Assembly: GCF_023920225.1 (NCBI RefSeq)
Contig: NZ_CP092587.1
Location: 3,189,709 to 3,253,708, forward strand
Length of the DNA stretch: 64,000 nt
Direction: 5' to 3'
DNA from: Vibrio gazogenes
Lineage (GTDB): Bacteria > Pseudomonadota > Gammaproteobacteria > Enterobacterales > Vibrionaceae
The position numbers and the translations under genes were made by a program. A model generated the notes under the pieces. It was given only the letters and a program-made list of their open reading frames with translations. It had not been told where the DNA came from and ran no database searches. Below are positions 57,600 through 64,000 of this stretch, piece after piece. How positions within the stretch are numbered: the stretch's first letter is position 1; each line of letters opens with the position of its first letter.

Positions 57600-58417
57600 A
57601 ACAGGATCATTCACACCTGTTACCCCAACTGATTGGCATTGCCCGTTCAGCCGGGCAACTGATTTTGGACTATTACCAGACTAAATCCTACGAATCATTT
57701 ACCAAATCAGATCAAACACCAGTGACGAGCGCTGATTTAGCAGCCCATAAACTCATTACCGAGATGCTCACCGCACTGACGCCCGACATTCCGGTCCTAT
57801 CGGAGGAAGATGCCGATATCAGTCTGGAAAAACGTTCAGAATGGTCTCGCTACTGGTTAGTCGATCCCCTTGATGGTACGCAGGAGTTCATCGCACGCAG
57901 TGGAGATTTTGCGACAATCATCGCACTGGTAGAAGACAATCAACCCGTGATCGGGGTGGTTTACGGCCCAGTATCAGGCGTTACCTACTATGCCTGTCGT
58001 GGGAAAGGGGCTTGGAAGATCCCTGATTTATCGGACAGCTTACGGATTCATACCCACCAGCATGAATTTCCCGGTCAGTCGATTTCGATTGCCATCAGTC
58101 GCCGCCAAAATATCAACCTGATCACCAACCGGCTGAGTACAGAGTGGAATTACGATTTAGTGCCGCTCGGTTCTGCAGCACTGAAAGCTTGCTTGGTTGC
58201 CGAAGGTGCCGTTGACTGTTATTTGCGGCTGGGTCCAACCGGAGAATGGGACACTGCAGCAACGCAGTGTATTGTGGAAGAGGCCGGCGGAAAGCTCCTT
58301 AGTACGAAACTGTCACCGCTCTCTTATAATCTCAGAGAAACATTGGAAAACCCGAATTTTATCGTCATCGGTGATCCAACACTTCCCTGGCAAGAAATCC
58401 TTTCCCACAAAGGCTAA
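57596..58417 (+). CDS. cysQ: 3'(2'),5'-bisphosphate nucleotidase CysQ
   Basis: A 273-residue, Mg-dependent, lithium-sensitive phosphatase that converts 3'-phosphoadenosine 5'-phosphate (PAP) to AMP, clearing a by-product of sulfate assimilation. Inositol-monophosphatase family motifs are present: VLSEEDADI, WLVDPLDGTQEFIAR, and GPTGEWDTAATQCIVEEAGG. Length matches. Its start codon overlaps the nudE stop. It converges on the type II secretion operon; nudE-cysQ next to gsp genes is the Vibrio arrangement. Confidence 0.95.
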   Translation: MKQDHSHLLPQLIGIARSAGQLILDYYQTKSYESFTKSDQTPVTSADLAAHKLITEMLTALTPDIPVLSEEDADISLEKRSEWSRYWLVDPLDGTQEFIARSGDFATIIALVEDNQPVIGVVYGPVSGVTYYACRGKGAWKIPDLSDSLRIHTHQHEFPGQSISIAISRRQNINLITNRLSTEWNYDLVPLGSAALKACLVAEGAVDCYLRLGPTGEWDTAATQCIVEEAGGKLLSTKLSPLSYNLRETLENPNFIVIGDPTLPWQEILSHKG

Positions 58418-58444
58418 CGCGCCTCACACAATCAGTTAGGCGCG
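58418..58444. terminator. Hairpin between cysQ and gspN
   Basis: CGCGCCT (58418-58424) and AGGCGCG (58438-58444) with a 13-base loop immediately after the cysQ stop. No T-run; a possible terminator only. Confidence 0.45.
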
Positions 58445-58483
58445 CTATCGGTCAGGGGCACATCAATGTGTATGTGCATCTAG

Positions 58484-59254
58484 TCAGTTGGGGAGTGTCA
58501 GTGTACCGTTCGACTGAAATGAGTACCGTCCCTGAGCATCGGTCGATGCATAGGTCTGAATCCATTGGTTGAACATTTTAGGTAAACGTTCACCCGGTTT
58601 TACCCAACCTTGAACTTGATACTGATCCTGTGGTGTCAACACCATCGAATACTCACTTTGCAGTGCATCCGATAACTGTTGGCCTTTCAGACTAATCTGG
58701 CCATTTTCACAAGCGAGTCGGGCTGAGACTTTTTCTAATGGGACCGATTGAGAGAGCATCGAAATTTGTGCATTTGTCCAAGTAATTTCCCCTTCTCCCT
58801 CAGCACAAAATGGTGCCTGGTATCGATAATTATCAATAACCAGTCTGAATGCGCCATCAGCACTCACCGGAAGCGGTAAATGCATATTTTCGGCAACAAA
58901 CCGAGCCGGTGCCGTCAGTGACAGGTTGCGAACATAGACCCCAGAAAAGTCGACACCGACCTCCCCCTTTCCTCGAAGAGCCACCTCATGACGTTTGCCT
59001 AAAGCAATATCGGCAGCGATCCGCCCCTTAAATAGAGAGAATGGACGCAAATTCCAAACCAGTGAGCCCAAATCATAATTCATCCATTTGGCAGACTGAA
59101 CTTCACCGTGCCATATAGTCCCGCCAACCCCACCCAGCAATAGCTCTCGGGGCTGAGGAATAAATTTTAAAGCCATATTTGCAGGTAAGTGGACCAGCAC
59201 ACTGACCACAAACACAAAAAACAAACCAACGACGTACATAATTTTTTTCTTCAC
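58484..59254 (-). CDS. gspN: Type II secretion system protein N
   Basis: A 256-residue inner-membrane protein, with one N-terminal helix (about 4-22) and a large periplasmic domain (LPANMALKFIPQPRELLLGGVGGTIWHGEVQ). GspN is a minor or optional component whose role in secretion is not well defined. The C-terminal part is beta-rich, as in other members. It is the last gene of the operon and starts five bases after the gspM stop, from a GTG. It converges on cysQ. Confidence 0.9.
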   Translation of the reverse strand: MKKKIMYVVGLFFVFVVSVLVHLPANMALKFIPQPRELLLGGVGGTIWHGEVQSAKWMNYDLGSLVWNLRPFSLFKGRIAADIALGKRHEVALRGKGEVGVDFSGVYVRNLSLTAPARFVAENMHLPLPVSADGAFRLVIDNYRYQAPFCAEGEGEITWTNAQISMLSQSVPLEKVSARLACENGQISLKGQQLSDALQSEYSMVLTPQDQYQVQGWVKPGERLPKMFNQWIQTYASTDAQGRYSFQSNGTLTLPN

Positions 59255-59259
59255 TTTAT

Positions 59260-59751
59260 TTAACCTCGAACTAATTCCAGGCGTTTTATATCAATCATGC
59301 CATTTTTTTCAGCCTTATCGATATCCATCATCATCACCTGAATACCATACTGCTGCCGTAAAAAAGCCAACCAGTCGATAAACTGATTAAACGCTAGCGG
59401 TTCCACCCAAATTTGTAAGCCTTCACCTTTGGGTTGCATTCGAATTAATCGAACACCAAATTTGCCAGTAGAACCCGCAACAGCTTGGTTCATCGGCTCA
59501 TTTGAAACGGGACCATCCCCATGCTTTCTAAGCTGAGTTAACGTATCGGCTTTTTCTGTGACCCATGCATATAAATTTTTCTCTGCGGTCAATCTATTCT
59601 GCGTCAGAACACGCTGTTCCTGAATAGGGCGAATAATACCACCATACAAGAGAGCCAAAACACTAAAACCGACGGTCACCAGTAACAATCGTTGCTCTCT
59701 GGAGGACAATGTCTTCCACCAAGTATAGCCACGATTCATCCATTGATTCAT
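59260..59751 (-). CDS. gspM: Type II secretion system protein M
   Basis: A 163-residue inner-membrane assembly platform protein. A short cytoplasmic start (WWKTLSSREQRLLLV) is followed by one membrane helix (about 24-41) and a periplasmic ferredoxin-like domain. GspM pairs with GspL and stabilises it. The ATG at 59751 has AGGTG seven bases upstream; a GTG at 59760 directly behind the gspL stop is the alternative. It is flanked by gspL and gspN. Confidence 0.93.
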   Translation of the reverse strand: MNQWMNRGYTWWKTLSSREQRLLLVTVGFSVLALLYGGIIRPIQEQRVLTQNRLTAEKNLYAWVTEKADTLTQLRKHGDGPVSNEPMNQAVAGSTGKFGVRLIRMQPKGEGLQIWVEPLAFNQFIDWLAFLRQQYGIQVMMMDIDKAEKNGMIDIKRLELVRG

Positions 59752-59760
59752 ATCGTTCAC

Positions 59761-60972
59761 CTACTGATTCTTTAAGATGAAAGACCCTGAGACCTGATTA
59801 TTATCTCGGTTGAGAGGTCCTTGCTGTACATCAAACTTCTGGGACAGTTTCTTACGCGTTGCTTCAAATGCCTGAAAATCAGCACCTCGCACGTCGATAC
59901 GAATATCACCTCGTGCTCTATCATAGTGAATACGTTGCAACTGTATGCCTGAAGTACTGCCAATCGTCTCCGCCAAAGACGTGAATAACGACAATGCAGA
60001 ATCTTGACTTTCACCACCGGACAGCTTCTGAATCGCACTGGTAAACTGGCCTTTCAGATAACTGACTGTCGGGATTTTGTGCCGCTCCGGAAATATCGTT
60101 CTGAAAATATGTTCACTTTCTGTTCTCAGAGCTGTGGCCTCTTGAGACATCCGGCGAATATCAACCGCATGATGAATCAACAGCAAGGTGATCAACGCCA
60201 CCAAAGCAATGAGACTGCCTCGCCAGGCCTGCCAGTACTTCATCACCGAAGAAGACTTCTTAAATGGGCCGGTCAATAACGTGATCGGACTACTTAATGC
60301 CCCGCGGTACAGCAACAAGTCTATAGAATCAACGAGCTTCTCGGTCCAGACTTGTGAACTCGAATCATTCAATTCCGGTGCCTGACTGTAAGACGTAATC
60401 TCAAGTGCCGGACTCTGCTCTTCATCTTCATTCATCTGGGTCAGTATGGGCAGCCACGAATGTTCAACACAAACACCACTGAATGGCCCCTGACGAATGA
60501 GCCATTCATGGCCCAATTGAACCGCCGTCGCATGCTCTTCCGTCGGTAATGCCAGCACATCCGGCAAAACATTTTCTACTTGGAGTCCACAGGCTTCGAA
60601 CTGCTCCAGAATACAACTCAGCCAATTCCGATCCACCGCAACGGTATAAACCTGATCCTCTTGCTTCGCCAATACGGAAAAATGCAATCCATCCACATCC
60701 TGTGCGAGTTCATCTTCCACTAAGTACGGCAGCATTTTTTCATACTGACGGGCACCACCAGTCGGCAATGAAACGGTCTTCATCACCACATCAGCACCAG
60801 AAAGTAAGACGATCACAGATCGCCCCTCAGCATGAGGCACTAACTCATCTATATTGGTCCAGGATGCTATCTCTCCTGACTTTTCAATCGTTGTCGCATG
60901 CTCAGCACCGACCCACCAATGCCCTTTGGCTTGGGGTTGCTTACTCAGCCGGACGAGCAGATATTCGCTCAC
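59761..60972 (-). CDS. gspL: Type II secretion system protein L
   Basis: A 403-residue bitopic inner-membrane protein. An actin-like cytoplasmic domain (to about residue 240) recruits the secretion ATPase GspE; one membrane helix (about 255-275) and a periplasmic ferredoxin-like domain follow. LPYLVEDELAQDVDGLHFSVL matches EpsL of V. cholerae. The GTG start at 60972 is supported by GGAGG five bases upstream and by homology (SEYLLVRLSKQ); the longer frame starts before this ribosome site. It overlaps the end of gspK. Confidence 0.94.
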   Translation of the reverse strand: MSEYLLVRLSKQPQAKGHWWVGAEHATTIEKSGEIASWTNIDELVPHAEGRSVIVLLSGADVVMKTVSLPTGGARQYEKMLPYLVEDELAQDVDGLHFSVLAKQEDQVYTVAVDRNWLSCILEQFEACGLQVENVLPDVLALPTEEHATAVQLGHEWLIRQGPFSGVCVEHSWLPILTQMNEDEEQSPALEITSYSQAPELNDSSSQVWTEKLVDSIDLLLYRGALSSPITLLTGPFKKSSSVMKYWQAWRGSLIALVALITLLLIHHAVDIRRMSQEATALRTESEHIFRTIFPERHKIPTVSYLKGQFTSAIQKLSGGESQDSALSLFTSLAETIGSTSGIQLQRIHYDRARGDIRIDVRGADFQAFEATRKKLSQKFDVQQGPLNRDNNQVSGSFILKNQ

Positions 60973-61969
60973 GCTCTCCTCCATAGCGACGGCGAATGAC
61001 CGTCACAGTTTTTCTATCTTTACTAAACATTAGACTCCGAACCCTCACCCGGGCATCATCGACCATGACCTGAGCATCCAATTCAAAATAATTGCTATCA
61101 ATCCCAAGAAAAGCGGTGGCGTCTGATTTGATAGTCTCATCAATCCCACTCAACTCACCTTGTGCCCAAAAATCATCGAGACTATCCCAACCGGAATAAG
61201 GTCGATCCTCAATCAACTGTACGGCTGCGGACGAACTGAGATAGGGATAGAACATCGCAACTAAAATATTTGCCTGTTTGACCGAAACGGTATTGATGTT
61301 CAAGCGCCATTCTTTGGTCGGCAGAGCACATAAACTCGGCATACTTTTCATCATGATTTCACCACTGACGCCCTGCACTGCCCGAATCTCTGAGGCATCG
61401 GCCAATAAACTGTCGGGCGCATCATAAGTCGGTGACATCGACTCATAAAAACTGTCTTCGACTCCACTGACCGAATTAATGGAACGATTCGAATCAATAA
61501 ATTCCCAAATCGAATTAGCAGCGACTTCAGCCTGATAATTATCAATGTCTTCCGCTTCAAACAGATGCTGTAATACCTGGACTAAATAAGGCGTCCCGGT
61601 GTCTGCCGGATTCCAGTTAATTCCAGCCAATGCGTTGATATTCATGCAAGACTGCATGTCTTGAATATTCCCTTCCACCGTGCCGTAATCCAGTGGGTAT
61701 TGTTTATCTTTTACCGCCCAAGGCTGACTCAAATTGACAGCATCATCATTATCTTCATAACTCTGTTTTATAGCCGATTTAGCCAGCGCTTCAACACCGA
61801 GGCTATACCAATATGCCTGTTGATATCTGAGTTGGTTTCCTGAGCGATGATACTGGGTAAACAAACGCTCTGACATTGTCGCCGCGATGGAAACCATCAT
61901 TGCCAATATCAGCAGCACCAGAATCAGGGCAACGCCACGCTGTCTTTGCAACGGTCTACTTGGATACAT
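60941..61969 (-). CDS. gspK: Type II secretion minor pseudopilin K
   Basis: A 342-residue minor pseudopilin forming the tip of the pseudopilus with GspI and GspJ. A prepilin-type N-terminus (QRGVALILVLLILAMMVS, cleaved after the glycine) lacks the +5 glutamate found in the other pseudopilins, which is normal for GspK. A large alpha-helical insert (about 100-215) and calcium-binding acidic segments are typical. The ATG at 61969 overlaps the end of gspJ; a GTG at 61978 is possible. It overlaps gspL by 32 bases. Confidence 0.93.
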   Translation of the reverse strand: MYPSRPLQRQRGVALILVLLILAMMVSIAATMSERLFTQYHRSGNQLRYQQAYWYSLGVEALAKSAIKQSYEDNDDAVNLSQPWAVKDKQYPLDYGTVEGNIQDMQSCMNINALAGINWNPADTGTPYLVQVLQHLFEAEDIDNYQAEVAANSIWEFIDSNRSINSVSGVEDSFYESMSPTYDAPDSLLADASEIRAVQGVSGEIMMKSMPSLCALPTKEWRLNINTVSVKQANILVAMFYPYLSSSAAVQLIEDRPYSGWDSLDDFWAQGELSGIDETIKSDATAFLGIDSNYFELDAQVMVDDARVRVRSLMFSKDRKTVTVIRRRYGGERERISARPAE

Positions 61970-62594
61970 TGGACACACTCAACTCACTACCAGAAACCAG
62001 ATAAATCCGTTCAATCTCCCCATAATCTTTCAGTGTGAGTTTCACACTGATGGCTTCCGGCAGAACGCCTTTGTCTTCCCATCGGTCAACCCATTGATGA
62101 TGACGATATAAACGAAAGCTGATTGACTCAACCTGTGTCAATAACGGCCGAACAATACCATTATCACCGGCAACCGTATCGGGATAACGCCACCATACTC
62201 TTTCCAGACGTTCTCCCGTTAAACGGTATCCGACTTTAATGATATCCCCTCGGGGGAACTGCATTTGCGGGTTGACCCAACCGTGTCGTGTAAAAAGAAT
62301 GCCGACACTATCTGACGATAATAATCCGTCCTGCATCCATAACAATTGAGAGCCGGGGTCTTCTCCCTGATTACGGAACTGGCGGGACGCCATCTGGCGA
62401 AAATCACTATCCATAATCGCCAACGCCTTCTGAATTTCACCCAGCCGTTTTTCACTCTCCTGACTGACAACGTTACTCCGCTGAACTTGGTTCAGAACCT
62501 GATACGCAGCAATCGTCAGACTCGCCAGAATCGCCAGCGCAACCAACACTTCAATTAAAGTGAATCCCCGACTATGACGCTTCATTTGCAACAT
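61956..62594 (-). CDS. gspJ: Type II secretion minor pseudopilin J
   Basis: A 212-residue minor pseudopilin of the tip complex. The prepilin leader MKRHSRG is cut before FTLIEVLVALAIL, with the +5 glutamate present. The body (ALAIMDSDFRQMASRQFRNQG, MDLR-type strands) fits EpsJ. Two in-frame ATGs are possible (62594 and 62585); the upstream one is kept because GAGAAG lies before it. Overlaps exist with gspI and gspK, so the minor pseudopilins are made in a coupled fashion. Confidence 0.93.
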   Translation of the reverse strand: MLQMKRHSRGFTLIEVLVALAILASLTIAAYQVLNQVQRSNVVSQESEKRLGEIQKALAIMDSDFRQMASRQFRNQGEDPGSQLLWMQDGLLSSDSVGILFTRHGWVNPQMQFPRGDIIKVGYRLTGERLERVWWRYPDTVAGDNGIVRPLLTQVESISFRLYRHHQWVDRWEDKGVLPEAISVKLTLKDYGEIERIYLVSGSELSVSNVSK

Positions 62595-62934
62595 AACTTC
62601 TCACGATCACCACTGACGGGCCGGATTTACTTTGGGAAACGCTCACATCAAAGGCTTTCAGCACATCATTGCTTGTTTCAACCAAAGACACTTTCCAATA
62701 CCAAGTCGTTCCAGCCATCTCTTCCGTTCCTTCTTGGTTAGACAAGGTCTCCGGCGCCAGCATGATTCGAGCCATTTGATTATCAACGACCATCGCAGCA
62801 AACATCTTCTCTTCGAGTGTGTGCACTGTATTGACATGTTGGCTGACCGCCTTAATCACACTGATCGATGCCGTTGCAAATATGGCCAATGCAATCAGCA
62901 CCTCCAGTAATGTCATTCCCTTAATTTGCTTCAT
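62572..62934 (-). CDS. gspI: Type II secretion minor pseudopilin I
   Basis: A 120-residue minor pseudopilin. The leader MKQIKG is followed by MTLLEVLIALAIFATASISVI with the +5 glutamate. Its C-terminal domain (EEMAGTTWYWKVSLVET) is the short beta-sheet of GspI. It initiates pseudopilus assembly with J and K in studied systems. It overlaps both gspH and gspJ, by 14 and 23 bases. Confidence 0.94.
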   Translation of the reverse strand: MKQIKGMTLLEVLIALAIFATASISVIKAVSQHVNTVHTLEEKMFAAMVVDNQMARIMLAPETLSNQEGTEEMAGTTWYWKVSLVETSNDVLKAFDVSVSQSKSGPSVVIVRSYVANEAS

Positions 62935-63508
62935 CGTCTTGATCCGAGGGAGTCCGAATATGCAGAATGCCGTCTTCGGAGGTTTCCACTAACCACAATG
63001 AATCCGGTGTAGAATCCGCCCAAAACTGGATAGAAAATGGTGTAATATCACCACTAGAGAGAATAAACACCTGCGGTGTCGGGATTGGCTTCTCATCTTC
63101 GTTTTGGTCAGGAAAATCCATATCTTCAAACAAAGATTCCTGACTGAACAAACGCTCCGGATTATTCCAAACCCCGCCGCCGAGTTCAAAACGGAAAGCC
63201 GTTCCTTCATCGGTCGTCAGCTCACCTTTGATGGATGACGCAGATTCAAGGTCTTTCCAGCCCTCATCCGATAACCTCAAAAAGCGAAACTCATGCTTTT
63301 TTTCATCGATATAAAGACCATAGGTCCGTCCACTGAAAATCGCATCCTCACTCAAAAGCTGTAAACGCTGATAAAGCCGTTCAGCCGTTTGTTGCACCTC
63401 ATCCTGAGATCTGTCGGGCAGGGACATGACGACGACCATACTGCCCAGCGAAATCACCACCAGAACCAACATAATTTCCAGCAGTGTAAAACCACGGTGG
63501 TATTTCAT
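62921..63508 (-). CDS. gspH: Type II secretion minor pseudopilin H
   Basis: A 195-residue minor pseudopilin that links the GspG shaft to the tip. The prepilin motif RGFTLLEIMLVLVVISLGSMVVVMSLP is split here by cleavage after the glycine, with the glutamate at +5. The body has the acidic stretch FPDQNEDEKP. It lies 24 bases behind gspG and overlaps gspI by 14 bases. Confidence 0.94.
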   Translation of the reverse strand: MKYHRGFTLLEIMLVLVVISLGSMVVVMSLPDRSQDEVQQTAERLYQRLQLLSEDAIFSGRTYGLYIDEKKHEFRFLRLSDEGWKDLESASSIKGELTTDEGTAFRFELGGGVWNNPERLFSQESLFEDMDFPDQNEDEKPIPTPQVFILSSGDITPFSIQFWADSTPDSLWLVETSEDGILHIRTPSDQDDEAN

Positions 63509-63532
63509 GAGCAGTATTCATCCATTCCTCGA

Positions 63533-63982
63533 TTACTGGAAGTCAAGCAAGTTCCAGTTACCGATGTCGCTGTTATTCCCTTCACCGCCTTCCTGACCAT
63601 CAGCACCATAGCTAAAAACATCAATTTTACCTTTATCGCCAGGGCTCATATATTGATAGTCATTTCCCCAAGGGTCCTGTGGTAACCGCTTGATATAACC
63701 GCCTTCGCGATAGTTACGAGGTTCAGGATTGGACGGTTTGGTGACCAATGCTTCCAACCCTTGATCCGTGGTTGGATAAGCATTGTTATCTAATCGGTAC
63801 ATATCCAATGCATTTTCCAGAGAGACAATATCGGCAATCGCTTTCTTCTGATCGGCTTTCTCTTTATTGCCCAATAGATTCGGGACAACAAAGCTCGCCA
63901 AAAGCCCAAGGATGACAATCACGACCATCACTTCTAACAGCGTAAAACCACCTTGTTTGCTTACTTGATTTTTTATTTTCAT
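63533..63982 (-). CDS. gspG: Type II secretion major pseudopilin G
   Basis: A 149-residue major pseudopilin that forms the pseudopilus shaft. The leader KNQVSKQGG is cleaved before FTLLEVMVVIVILGLLASF, and glutamate at +5 is present. NAYPTTDQGLEALVTKP and the C-terminal calcium-binding region (DPWGNDYQYMSPGDKGKIDVFSYG) are fully conserved. GGAG precedes the ATG. gspF, gspE, gspD and gspC are expected just beyond the window. Confidence 0.97.
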   Translation of the reverse strand: MKIKNQVSKQGGFTLLEVMVVIVILGLLASFVVPNLLGNKEKADQKKAIADIVSLENALDMYRLDNNAYPTTDQGLEALVTKPSNPEPRNYREGGYIKRLPQDPWGNDYQYMSPGDKGKIDVFSYGADGQEGGEGNNSDIGNWNLLDFQ

Positions 63983-64000
63983 TCCTACTCCACCAACATT

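Overview
The window is a chromosomal segment of a gammaproteobacterium, almost certainly a Vibrio or close relative. The gene order coaA/birA-murB, trxA-rho next to rhlB-gppA, aroQ-accB-accC, prmA, dusB-fis, purH-purD, greB-tex-bioH-comF-nfuA-nudE-cysQ and then the type II secretion genes gspN to gspG is the usual Vibrionaceae arrangement, and the protein sequences read as Vibrio-like. No tRNA, rRNA, CRISPR array or intact insertion sequence was seen.

Layout. (1) 1-13 kb is core: the tail of coaA, birA-murB, a GNAT acetyltransferase, pssA, a ubiD-ferredoxin-fre operon, a secreted repeat protein, rho, trxA, and rhlB-gppA. (2) 13-27 kb is the acetate-switch locus: the transporter-like sensor kinase CrbS, a cNMP/CBS/nucleotidyltransferase protein with a DEDDh exonuclease, and acs. 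Between them lies a carbohydrate cassette: a GntR regulator, an alpha-glucoside-type PTS IICB and a GH4 6-phospho-alpha-glucosidase, followed by an MFS permease. (3) 27-32.5 kb carries aroQ-accBC, prmA and dusB-fis. (4) 32.5-37.6 kb is accessory DNA inserted just behind the fis terminator. It holds a strikingly AT-rich three-gene operon (sce7726-like PD-(D/E)XK nuclease, sce7725-like protein, zinc-ribbon/RES-domain protein), a degenerate remnant, a LysR gene and an N-terminally shortened HxlR-type gene. (5) 37.6-42.6 kb encodes the DabB-DabA inorganic-carbon pump with a divergent LysR regulator. (6) 42.7-51 kb has two Cache-type chemoreceptors around manA and purH-purD. (7) 51-58.4 kb is greB, tex, an unknown gene, bioH, comF, nfuA and nudE-cysQ. 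(8) 58.4-64 kb is the 3' part of the type II secretion operon, gspN to gspG, on the minus strand.

The best candidate for a poorly described system is the operon at 32656-35441. A restriction-type nuclease core, a partner protein of unknown function and a RES domain (a fold whose studied toxin members destroy NAD+) are translationally coupled in an island at a chromosomal junction. That combination suggests an abortive-infection or toxin-type defence module. The function is inferred from motifs and context only.

Starts were often moved from the longest possible frame to the codon supported by a Shine-Dalgarno sequence or by family N-termini (birA, rho, trxA, rhlB, gntR, the CBS protein, the exonuclease, accB, accC, dusB, fis, dabB, manA, purH, bioH, gspL, gspM, gspK). 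All family names come from reading the sequences; no database search was run.
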